This document shows positions 44,138 to 51,280 of a stretch of DNA of 64,000 bases, one piece after another. Below the pieces are notes generated by a model, which searched no databases, was not told the origin of the DNA, and worked only from the letters and a program-made list of their open reading frames with translations. The stretch covers positions 1,364,001-1,428,000 of the forward strand of contig NZ_FOIB01000001.1 of assembly GCF_900111765.1 (NCBI RefSeq). The letters run 5' to 3'. The position numbers were made by a program, and so were the translations under genes. Positions within the stretch are counted from its first letter, which is position 1. Every line of letters begins with the position of its first letter. This stretch comes from Myxococcus fulvus. GTDB taxonomy: Bacteria; Myxococcota; Myxococcia; Myxococcales; Myxococcaceae.

Positions 44138-45136
44138 TCAGCGGGGCTCGAGCGCCAGCGCCACCATCACCTCGGTGAGGTCCCCCGGGTGGTAGCGGCT
44201 GAAGCCCGGGAAGGCGCGCAGCGCGGCCTCCGCGTGGTCCATGTCCGCCAGCCGAACCATGCCCGCCCCCGGCACCTCCGCGTCCAGCCCCGTCACCATG
44301 CCGTCGGACGCGTACTGGTAGCGCTCGTCCAGGTAGCGCTGCAGCGCGTAGAGCGAGGACCGTCGGGACAGGCGCGAGGTGGCAAGCGCCACCGTGGGGA
44401 TGTCCAAGGGGTAGGGGTGCCGGCGGATGAACTCCATGCGCTGGGTGTAGGACAGCTCCTCCACCGAGCGCGACACCCCGTGGAACAGCAGCGGGAAGGC
44501 GAAGTCGATGAGCCTGCGCATCTCCGGCGTGGTGGACAGGTCATGCGCGATGGGCGAGCCGCCGTACGGCGCCTGCAGCGTCACCACCGCGCGAACCACG
44601 CGGCGCAGCTCCGGGTACAGCGCGAGCACCGCCGTGCACTCCACGCCGCCCTTGCTGTGGCCCACCAGCACCACCGAGCGCCCGAAGTGCGCCGCGTCCA
44701 GCAGCGCCTCGCGCAGCACCGCGACGTTGTCGAGCAGCAGCCCCTCGGTGTCCACCCGCGCCTCGCGCACGTCCAGGCCCCGGCGCTCCAGCCGCTGCAC
44801 GTTGTCCAACAGGTACCCGGGCAGCTCGTCGCCCAGCATCCCCCGCACCAGCACGTACTGGTGACGCCAGGCCTCCACCGGCAACACCGGCTGCCCGTCC
44901 CGCACCCGCGCGAGCAGCGCGTGGAACCGCGGCGTCAGGTCCACCGACGGCGGCGCGCCCGCCGGCTGTCTCAGGAGCCAGCCGGCCATGCCGCCACAGC
45001 CCGGTCCCCACCAGCGCGGCGCCGCGGGAAGTCCGCGAAGACCTCGCGTCAGCCGGGCGATGGCCCCGGGCTCCCGCTGGGGCGAGGGCGTGGGGATGGG
45101 GGACACGGGGACTTCGGGGGGCGACGGCTGCGTCAT
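44138..45136 (-). CDS. Lipase-like alpha/beta hydrolase
   Basis: The 332-residue product has an alpha/beta-hydrolase core with VLVGHSKGGVE (Ser nucleophile), and DGMVTGLDAEVPG and DMDHAEAA as likely Asp and His sites. It resembles triacylglycerol-lipase-like proteins. The N-terminus is Pro-rich and has no clear signal peptide. I chose the ATG at 45136 (MTQPSPPE); an in-frame ATG at 45178 would add a basic leader and would reach toward the divergent speD-like gene. It lies 90 bases upstream of the cyclophilin gene on the same strand. Confidence 0.75.
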   Translation of the reverse strand: MTQPSPPEVPVSPIPTPSPQREPGAIARLTRGLRGLPAAPRWWGPGCGGMAGWLLRQPAGAPPSVDLTPRFHALLARVRDGQPVLPVEAWRHQYVLVRGMLGDELPGYLLDNVQRLERRGLDVREARVDTEGLLLDNVAVLREALLDAAHFGRSVVLVGHSKGGVECTAVLALYPELRRVVRAVVTLQAPYGGSPIAHDLSTTPEMRRLIDFAFPLLFHGVSRSVEELSYTQRMEFIRRHPYPLDIPTVALATSRLSRRSSLYALQRYLDERYQYASDGMVTGLDAEVPGAGMVRLADMDHAEAALRAFPGFSRYHPGDLTEVMVALALEPR

Positions 45137-45228
45137 TTCACTTGCGGAGCGTAGCGGCAAGCGCCGGCCGGACGCCAACGAGGGAGGAGCGCCCCCAGGG
45201 CACGAGCGGCTTTCGTGCGTCGGGGCTC

Positions 45229-45618
45229 GTGCTAAAGAGGGTGGGCAGAGGCGGGAGGACTTCGAAGCTGACGACCGGACAGGAATGGCTCGTTGACGCG
45301 AGCGGCTGCTCGCCTGGGTTGCTCAAGGACGCGGCCGCGTTGGCGGCGCTCTTCGAGGAACTCATCGTCCTGCTGGACCTGAAGGTCGTGGGTCAGCCGC
45401 AGTGGCACGTGTTCCCGGAGCCCGGGGGCATCACCGGCCTGACGTTGCTGGCCGAAAGCCACCTGGCCATCCACACCTTCCCCGAGCATGGCTTCGCCGC
45501 GCTCAATGTCTACTGCTGCCGCCCGCGCTCCCGGCCCGACTTCGAGTCGCTGGTGGCGAAGCGTCTGGGCGCGGCCTCATGCGAGGTGCGTGAGCTGAAG
45601 CGGGGGGTGATGGCGTGA
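45229..45618 (+). CDS. speH: AdoMet decarboxylase proenzyme-like protein
   Basis: The 129-residue product matches the short bacterial (class 1B) S-adenosylmethionine decarboxylase. It has LVDASGC near the start and LLAESHLAIHTFPEHGFAA. Ser77 is the pyruvoyl-forming residue; His82 and Cys97 fall at the spacing known for the catalytic pair. The enzyme makes the aminopropyl donor for spermidine-type polyamines. The start is uncertain: GTG 45229 or 45241, or a non-standard start nearer to TTGQEW after GGGAGG. It opens a six-gene operon that includes an aminopropyltransferase. The stop overlaps the next GTG. Confidence 0.86.
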   Translation: MLKRVGRGGRTSKLTTGQEWLVDASGCSPGLLKDAAALAALFEELIVLLDLKVVGQPQWHVFPEPGGITGLTLLAESHLAIHTFPEHGFAALNVYCCRPRSRPDFESLVAKRLGAASCEVRELKRGVMA

Positions 45619-47516
45619 GTCAGGGGAGGTGTCCGTCGTGCGGCGCGGACGTGGAGTTCACCGCCGGCTCGGCGCAGGTCGTGGTGTGCGGCCACTGCCA
45701 GACGGTGGTGGCCCGCAAGGGCGATGACTTCGAGTCGCACGGGAAGATTGGCCGCATCGTCCCCACCGACTCCCCGCTCCAGCTGGGCGCGGAGGGGCGC
45801 TACGCGCGCTCGGCCTTCCGGGTGGTGGGCCACCTGCAGAAGGACCATGGCGCGGGCCCGTGGGACGAGTGGTACGTGGAGTTCGACGACGGCCGCGCCG
45901 CGTGGATGAGCGAGTCCGAGGGCGCCTTCCACCTGCTGCTCGACGGCGGCGTGGAGGAGGGCCTCCAGCTGGAGGACATGCACCCCGGGCAGCGGCTGAA
46001 GCTGCGCAACCGCGTCTGGGTGGTGGAGGAGCGCGGCCACGGCACCGTGGTGGCCGCCGAGGGACAGCTCCCCAGCGACGTGGACCCCACGCAGGACTCC
46101 TATTACGTCGACGCCACCGGCTCCAACGGCGCGTTCCTCACGCTGGACTTCGGCACCCGCGGCCGCGACCCGGAGGTCTTCATCGGGGAGCGGCTCAAGC
46201 TGGAGCAGCTGGGCATCCCCTCCGACCAGCTCCGCCCCCGCGCCAGGCGCAAGGTGGACCTGCAGCAGGCGCGCTGCACCGAGTGCAACGGCCCGCTGGA
46301 GCTGCGCGCGCCGGACCAGTCGCTGCGCGTGGCGTGCCCGTTCTGCGGCGCGCTGCTGGATGTGAGGAAGGGCAAGCTGTCCTTCCTGCGGCTGCTCGAG
46401 AAGCCGGACCATCCGCCCCTCATCCCGCTGGGCGCGAAGGGGACGCTGAAGAACACGGAGTGGATGTGCATCGGCTTCCTCGTGCGCTCGTGCACGGTGG
46501 AGGGCGTCCGCTACCCGTGGGAGGAGTACCTGCTGTACCACCGGGCGAAGGGCTTCGTCTGGCTGATGAACTCCAACGGCCACTGGGTGTTCCTGGAGCC
46601 GGTGGCCGCCGGTGACGTGTCGCTGGCCCCGCTGACGTCCGCCTTCTTCGACAAGCGGCGCTACAAGGCCTTCCAGAACGTGCACGCGGTGACGGAGACG
46701 GTGCAGGGCGAGTTCTACTGGAAGGTGCAGGCCGGGGAGTCGGCCGAGGCCACCGAGTACGTGAATCCGCCGTACTCGCTCAACGTGGACGCCACCGAGG
46801 ACGAGGTGACGTACACGCATGGCGAGTACCTGGCGCCGGAGGTCATCCAGAAGGCCTTCAACCTGGAGCGGCTGCCTGCTCCCGAGGGCATCCAGCCCAG
46901 CCAGCCCAACCCCTTCTCCCAGCGGATGAAGTCCACCTTCCTGTGGTCCTTCATCTGGTTCCTGGGGCTCGTGGTGCTGTCGGGCCTGTTCTCCATCAGC
47001 TCGCTGAACCGGGTGGTGCTGGAGACGGGCGTCAAGCTGCCCGCGGAGGCGGTGTCCAACACGCCGTCCGCCACGCGCTTCAGCGAGCCGTTCGAGCTGA
47101 CCAAGCGCGGCAACGTGAAGGTGGAGCTGTCCTCGGGGCTGGGCAACAGCTGGATTGGCGTGCAGGGCGACCTGGTGAACCAGGACACCGGGGACGTGAC
47201 GACCTTCTACCAGGAGCTCAGCTACTACTTCGGCCAGGACAGCGACGGGTCCTGGTCCGAGGGCAGCCCGAGCGAGACCCTGTACCTGTCCACGCTGCCC
47301 GCGGGGAAGTATGTGCTGCGCACCACGGCGTCCTTCGACGCGTCACCCCGGCCCGTCGATCGCGGCTACCACGTGAAGCTGATTCACGACTCGCCCAACG
47401 GGAGCTGGTTCTGCGTGGCGCTGGTGCTGATGTTGCTGGGGCCGGTGTTCGCGTTCTTCCGCTCGCACAACTTCGAGACGCGCAGGTGGGCGGACAGCAA
47501 CCTGGGCAATCATTAG
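45615..47516 (+). CDS. Double zinc-ribbon, double DUF4178 membrane protein
   Basis: The 633-residue product has two zinc ribbons: CPSC...CGHC at residues 6-28, and CTEC...CPFC near 220-242. Each is followed by a beta-rich unit of the DUF4178 type, with RVVGHLQKDHG/WDEWYVEF in the first and IGFLVRS/WEEYLLYH in the second. A membrane helix lies near 442-461, an exported beta-sandwich follows, and a last helix lies near 598-615. DUF4178 proteins recur beside DUF350, SpeD and SpeE genes, but their biochemical role is not established. The GTG start overlaps the speH-like stop. Confidence 0.83.
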   Translation: MSQGRCPSCGADVEFTAGSAQVVVCGHCQTVVARKGDDFESHGKIGRIVPTDSPLQLGAEGRYARSAFRVVGHLQKDHGAGPWDEWYVEFDDGRAAWMSESEGAFHLLLDGGVEEGLQLEDMHPGQRLKLRNRVWVVEERGHGTVVAAEGQLPSDVDPTQDSYYVDATGSNGAFLTLDFGTRGRDPEVFIGERLKLEQLGIPSDQLRPRARRKVDLQQARCTECNGPLELRAPDQSLRVACPFCGALLDVRKGKLSFLRLLEKPDHPPLIPLGAKGTLKNTEWMCIGFLVRSCTVEGVRYPWEEYLLYHRAKGFVWLMNSNGHWVFLEPVAAGDVSLAPLTSAFFDKRRYKAFQNVHAVTETVQGEFYWKVQAGESAEATEYVNPPYSLNVDATEDEVTYTHGEYLAPEVIQKAFNLERLPAPEGIQPSQPNPFSQRMKSTFLWSFIWFLGLVVLSGLFSISSLNRVVLETGVKLPAEAVSNTPSATRFSEPFELTKRGNVKVELSSGLGNSWIGVQGDLVNQDTGDVTTFYQELSYYFGQDSDGSWSEGSPSETLYLSTLPAGKYVLRTTASFDASPRPVDRGYHVKLIHDSPNGSWFCVALVLMLLGPVFAFFRSHNFETRRWADSNLGNH

Positions 47517-47546
47517 GCTCGCGATGGCACGACACGGAGGCGGGGC

Positions 47547-47708
47547 ATGAAGTGGTTCGGAGGCGTGGTGCTCGCGGCGTACGCGGCCATGATGTTGACC
47601 GGGTGGTCTCCATTCACCCGTGAAGAGAAGGACCGGGTGCCGGGCACCGTGAAGCGCGGCCCGGGCGGCATCCTGCTGTGGACTGGTGGTTTTCAGGGAG
47701 GGAAGTGA
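47547..47708 (+). CDS. 53-residue membrane-associated small protein
   Basis: A short gene: ATG at 47547 with GGAGG just upstream; the stop at 47706-47708 overlaps the next ATG (TGATG). The product starts MKWFGGVVLAAYAAMMLTGW, a signal- or anchor-like helix, then a basic, Pro/Gly segment RVPGTVKRGPGGILLW and the end FQGGK. Codon use matches the neighbours. The tight overlap and good ribosome site argue that it is real. I recall small proteins with a similar PGG...GGK ending beside DUF350 genes in other bacteria, but this needs a search. Confidence 0.72.
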   Translation: MKWFGGVVLAAYAAMMLTGWSPFTREEKDRVPGTVKRGPGGILLWTGGFQGGK

Positions 47709-47935
47709 TGCTGTTACTCGGCGTCGTCGTGAGCTGGCAGGGTGTGCTGGCGAGCGTCATCTATTCGCTCATCGGCCTGGCGGTGTTCGTGGCGGGCTTC
47801 TACGTCATCCGCCTCATCATGCCGTTCGACGTGCACAAGGAGCTGGAGGTCGACCAGAACACGGCGGTCGGCATCGTCATCGGCTCGTTCATCCTCGGCC
47901 TGTCCATCATCGTGGCCGCGGCCATTGGTGGTTGA
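47708..47935 (+). CDS. Single-unit DUF350 membrane protein
   Basis: The 75-residue product has two membrane helices around a short loop with FDVHKELEVDQNTAVGIV. The Asn-Thr-Ala pattern and the following GSFILGLSIIVAAAI helix are typical of one DUF350 (YjfL) unit; most family members carry two to four. It may therefore oligomerise. The ATG overlaps the stop of the 53-residue gene. DUF350 proteins are uncharacterised but often neighbour polyamine genes. Confidence 0.85.
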   Translation: MLLLGVVVSWQGVLASVIYSLIGLAVFVAGFYVIRLIMPFDVHKELEVDQNTAVGIVIGSFILGLSIIVAAAIGG

Positions 47936-47982
47936 CGAGGATTTTGCCGTCGGGCCCACCGACGCGGCCGTGAAGTGACGAC

Positions 47983-49479
47983 GTGAACAAGACGCTGCTG
48001 TACATCACCGTCATCGTCATCGCGACGTGCGGGCTCGTCTACGAGCTCGTCGTCGGGGCGCTGGCCAGCTACCTGCTGGGTGACTCCATCACCCAGTTCT
48101 CCACCGTCATCGGCGGCTACCTCTTCGCGATGGGCATCGGCAGCTACCTGTCGCGCTACATCGACAAGGGGGTGGCCCAGCGCTTCGTGGAGGTGGAGCT
48201 GGCGGTGGCGCTGCTCGGCGGCATCTGCGCCCCGGTGCTGTTCCTCACCTTCACGCTGACGGACATGTTCCAGGTGGCGCTGTACGGCAGCGTCATCGTC
48301 ATCGGCGCGCTGGTGGGGTTGGAGATTCCGCTCCTCTTGCGCATCCTCAAGGACCAGCTCAAGTTCAAGGACCTGGTCAGCCAGGTGCTGTCGCTCGACT
48401 ACCTGGGCGCGCTGGCGGCGAGCGTCGCGTTCCCGCTGCTCCTGGTGCCCAAGCTGGGGCTGGTGCGCACCTCGCTCTTGTTCGGCATCCTGAACGCGGC
48501 GGTGGGCCTGTGGAGCACGTGGCTCTTGGCGCCGCTGCTCGGCAACCCGCTGCGCCTGCGCATCAAGGCGGTGGTGCTGACGGTGTTCCTGGTGGTGGGC
48601 TTCGCGCTCGGCGACAGGCTGACGACGTTCTACGAGGACCAGCTCTACGCGGACGACGTGGTGCACGCGTCCAGCTCCCCCTACCAGCGCATCATCCTGA
48701 CGCGCGGCAAGCGGGGCTTCTCGCTGTTCCTCAACGGCAACCTCCAGTTCGCGAGCCTGGACGAGTACCGCTACCACGAGTCCCTGGTGCACCCGGCCAT
48801 GGTGCGCGCGGGCAAGGTGGAGCACGTGCTCATCCTGGGCGGCGGGGACGGGCTGGCCGCGCGCGAGGTGCTGCGCTATCCGGAGGTGCGCTCCGTCACG
48901 CTGGTGGACCTGGACCCGGCGATTACCGGCCTCGCCATGCGCTACGACGAGCTGGTGAAGCTCAACCATCACTCGCTGACGGATGCGCGCATGCGCGTCA
49001 TCAACACGGACGCGATGCAGTTCCTGATGGAGGGCCAGCAGCAGTACGACGTCGTCATCGTCGACTTCCCGGACCCGAACAACTTCGCGCTGGGCAAGCT
49101 GTACACCACGGGCTTCTACAAGCTGCTCAAGAAGCGCGTGGCGCCCGACGGCGTGGCGGTGGTGCAGAGCACCAGCCCCCTGTTCGCGCGGCGCTCCTTC
49201 TGGTGCGTGGAGAACACGCTCAGGGCCGCAGGCTACTGGACGGAGCCCTACCACGCGCTGGTGCCGTCCTTCGGTGAGTGGGGCTACGTGCTGGTGGCGC
49301 ACGAGGCGCCCGGGCACCAACGCGCGCTGCCGGAGGGCCTGCGCTTTTTGGACCTGCCCACGCTGGAGTCGCTGACGCGCTTTCCTCCGGACATGGGCCC
49401 GCTGCCCACGGAGGTGAACCGGCTCAACAACCAGGTGCTGGTTCACTACTACGAGGAGGAGTGGCGGCGGTGGAACTGA
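47983..49479 (+). CDS. Membrane-embedded spermidine synthase-like aminopropyltransferase
   Basis: The 498-residue product has about seven membrane helices in residues 5-210 and a cytoplasmic spermidine-synthase domain after about 215. It shows LGGGDGLAARE at 285-295 (AdoMet-type binding), the acidic residues in VTLVDLDP, and the catalytic-loop Asp in VIVDFPDPNN (Asp361). It may use decarboxylated AdoMet from the first operon gene to transfer aminopropyl groups. The membrane fusion suggests a membrane-bound acceptor or channelling, which is inference. GTG start; the next gene begins within its end. Confidence 0.87.
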   Translation: MNKTLLYITVIVIATCGLVYELVVGALASYLLGDSITQFSTVIGGYLFAMGIGSYLSRYIDKGVAQRFVEVELAVALLGGICAPVLFLTFTLTDMFQVALYGSVIVIGALVGLEIPLLLRILKDQLKFKDLVSQVLSLDYLGALAASVAFPLLLVPKLGLVRTSLLFGILNAAVGLWSTWLLAPLLGNPLRLRIKAVVLTVFLVVGFALGDRLTTFYEDQLYADDVVHASSSPYQRIILTRGKRGFSLFLNGNLQFASLDEYRYHESLVHPAMVRAGKVEHVLILGGGDGLAAREVLRYPEVRSVTLVDLDPAITGLAMRYDELVKLNHHSLTDARMRVINTDAMQFLMEGQQQYDVVIVDFPDPNNFALGKLYTTGFYKLLKKRVAPDGVAVVQSTSPLFARRSFWCVENTLRAAGYWTEPYHALVPSFGEWGYVLVAHEAPGHQRALPEGLRFLDLPTLESLTRFPPDMGPLPTEVNRLNNQVLVHYYEEEWRRWN

Positions 49480-51101
49480 CGCGGCGGGAGCTCATCGCCG
49501 CGTTCCTCGGCGCGGCGGTGGCCAGCGCGTGCAAGCGCGAGGCGCCCCGCGCGCCCATCCCCGGCGCCGTGGTGGACCGGGCGGTGGAGGTGGGCCACAA
49601 GCTGCGCGGCGGGCCGCTGCCCTCGGCCCAGACGGTGGAGCCGGTGGACGTGCTCGTGGTGGGCGGCGGAATCGCCGGCCTGTCCGCCGCGTGGCGGCTG
49701 ATGGGCGCGGGCGTGAAGGACGTGCGCGTGGTGGAGCTGGAGGCGGACGTCGGCGGCACGTCGCGCTCCGGGCGCAACGCGGTGACGGCCTTCCCCTGGG
49801 GCGCGCACTACCTGCCGGCGCCCACGGAGGACCGGGGCCCGGTGGTGCGGCTCTTGCGCGAGATGGGCGCGGTGTCGGGCGTGGACGCGCAGGGGCTGCC
49901 GACGTTCGAGGAGACGCTGCTCATCCAGGAGCCGGACGAGCGCCACTTCTACCGGGGCCACTGGTACGAGGGGCTCTACCTGCGCGTGGGCGCGACGGCC
50001 GAGGACCTGGCGGAGCTGGAGCGCTTCGACGCGCGGATGAACGCGTTCGCGGCCGCGCGCGACGCGAAGGGGCGCAAGGCCTTCGCGGTGCCCACGTCGC
50101 GCTCCAGTGACGACGCGGAGTGGACGGCGCTGGACTCGCTGAGCATGGCCCGGTGGCTGGAGCGCGAGGGCTTCCACTCCACGCGGCTGAAGTGGCTGGT
50201 GGACTACGCGTGCCGCGACGACTACGGCGCCACGTCCGAGCACGTCTCCGCGTGGGCGGGCATCTGGTACTTCGCCGCGCGCCAGGACGGGCAGGGGGAG
50301 CGCAGCGAGGGCTTCCTGAGCTGGCCCGAGGGCAACGGCCGGCTGGTGCAACAGCTCTCGAGCTCGCTGCCGCCGCGCGCGGTGGAGCGCGACGTGCTGG
50401 TGCACACGGTGACGCCTTCCGCGAAGGGCTGCCGGGTGGACGCGCTGGATGCGCGCACGGGCCAGCCGCGCTCCTTCCAGGCGCGTCAGGTGGTGCTGGC
50501 GTGTCCCCGCTTCATCGCCGCGCACGTGGTGGCGCCCTGGCGCACCGAGCGCCCCGCGTGGCTTTCGGCCTTCACCTACGCGCCGTGGGTGGTGGCGAAC
50601 CTGACCTTGTCCTCGCCGCCGGTGTCCCGGGGCTTCCCGCTCGCGTGGGACAACGTGTTCCAGGAGAGCAGGAGCCTGGGCTACGTGGTGGCCACGCACC
50701 AGCGGCTGCGCCAGGACGAGAACGGCCCCACGGTGCTCACGTGGTACCTGCCGATGGCGGGCGGGGACGTGAAGGCGGAGCGGGAGAAGTCGCTGTCCGC
50801 CAGCTACGCGGACTGGGAGGCGCTCGTCATGGCGGACCTGCGCCCCGCACACCCGGGAATCTCTGCCCAGGCGCAGCGGCTGGAGGTCCAGCGCTGGGGC
50901 CACGCCATGGTGCGGCCGACGCCCGGCTTCATCTGGGGCCCGGAGCGCCAGGCCGCGCAGGAGAGCCTGGGGCCGAGCCTGCACTTCGCGCACACGGACC
51001 TGGGGGGGCTTGCCCTCTTCGAGGAGGCCAACTGGTTCGGGGTGAAGGCCGCGGAGCGCGTGCTGGCGGGACTGGGCGTGGCCTCCGAGAGCTGGCTGTA
51101 G
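49470..51101 (+). CDS. Tat-exported FAD amine-oxidase-like lipoprotein
   Basis: The 543-residue product starts MELTRRELIAAFLGAAVASAC: twin Arg, a short hydrophobic helix and a lipobox, so it is probably a Tat-dependent lipoprotein. An FAD Rossmann motif VVGGGIAGLSAAWRL (near residues 65-80) is followed by an amine-oxidase-like body. The end (DLGGLALFEEANWFGVKAAERVL) matches the FAD-contacting C-terminus of that fold. It could oxidise a polyamine or an amine-modified envelope product. GTG 49470 is preferred, with AGGAGGA before it; it overlaps the aminopropyltransferase gene. Confidence 0.82.
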   Translation: MELTRRELIAAFLGAAVASACKREAPRAPIPGAVVDRAVEVGHKLRGGPLPSAQTVEPVDVLVVGGGIAGLSAAWRLMGAGVKDVRVVELEADVGGTSRSGRNAVTAFPWGAHYLPAPTEDRGPVVRLLREMGAVSGVDAQGLPTFEETLLIQEPDERHFYRGHWYEGLYLRVGATAEDLAELERFDARMNAFAAARDAKGRKAFAVPTSRSSDDAEWTALDSLSMARWLEREGFHSTRLKWLVDYACRDDYGATSEHVSAWAGIWYFAARQDGQGERSEGFLSWPEGNGRLVQQLSSSLPPRAVERDVLVHTVTPSAKGCRVDALDARTGQPRSFQARQVVLACPRFIAAHVVAPWRTERPAWLSAFTYAPWVVANLTLSSPPVSRGFPLAWDNVFQESRSLGYVVATHQRLRQDENGPTVLTWYLPMAGGDVKAEREKSLSASYADWEALVMADLRPAHPGISAQAQRLEVQRWGHAMVRPTPGFIWGPERQAAQESLGPSLHFAHTDLGGLALFEEANWFGVKAAERVLAGLGVASESWL

Positions 51102-51125
51102 CCCGCGTGACGTCCAGGGGCTGTC

Positions 51126-51150
51126 GAGCCGGGCCCTGCTCGCCCGGCTC
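51126..51150 (+). terminator. Terminator hairpin of the polyamine-linked operon
   Basis: GAGCCGGGC, a 7-base loop and GCCCGGCTC form a perfect 9-bp stem 24 bases after the stop at 51101. It separates this operon from the sulfatase gene. No T-tract is seen. Confidence 0.6.
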
Positions 51151-51280
51151 CACCCGGGGGACAGCGGTGGCTGTCCGATGCTGTGCCCATTCCTGAGCTT
51201 CGGGGCCGGTGCGGTGTCCTCCCGTGACGGGGGCTCGTGGACGCGGCTCGCGGTGTCACGACTTCTCGGAGGCAAGGGAC

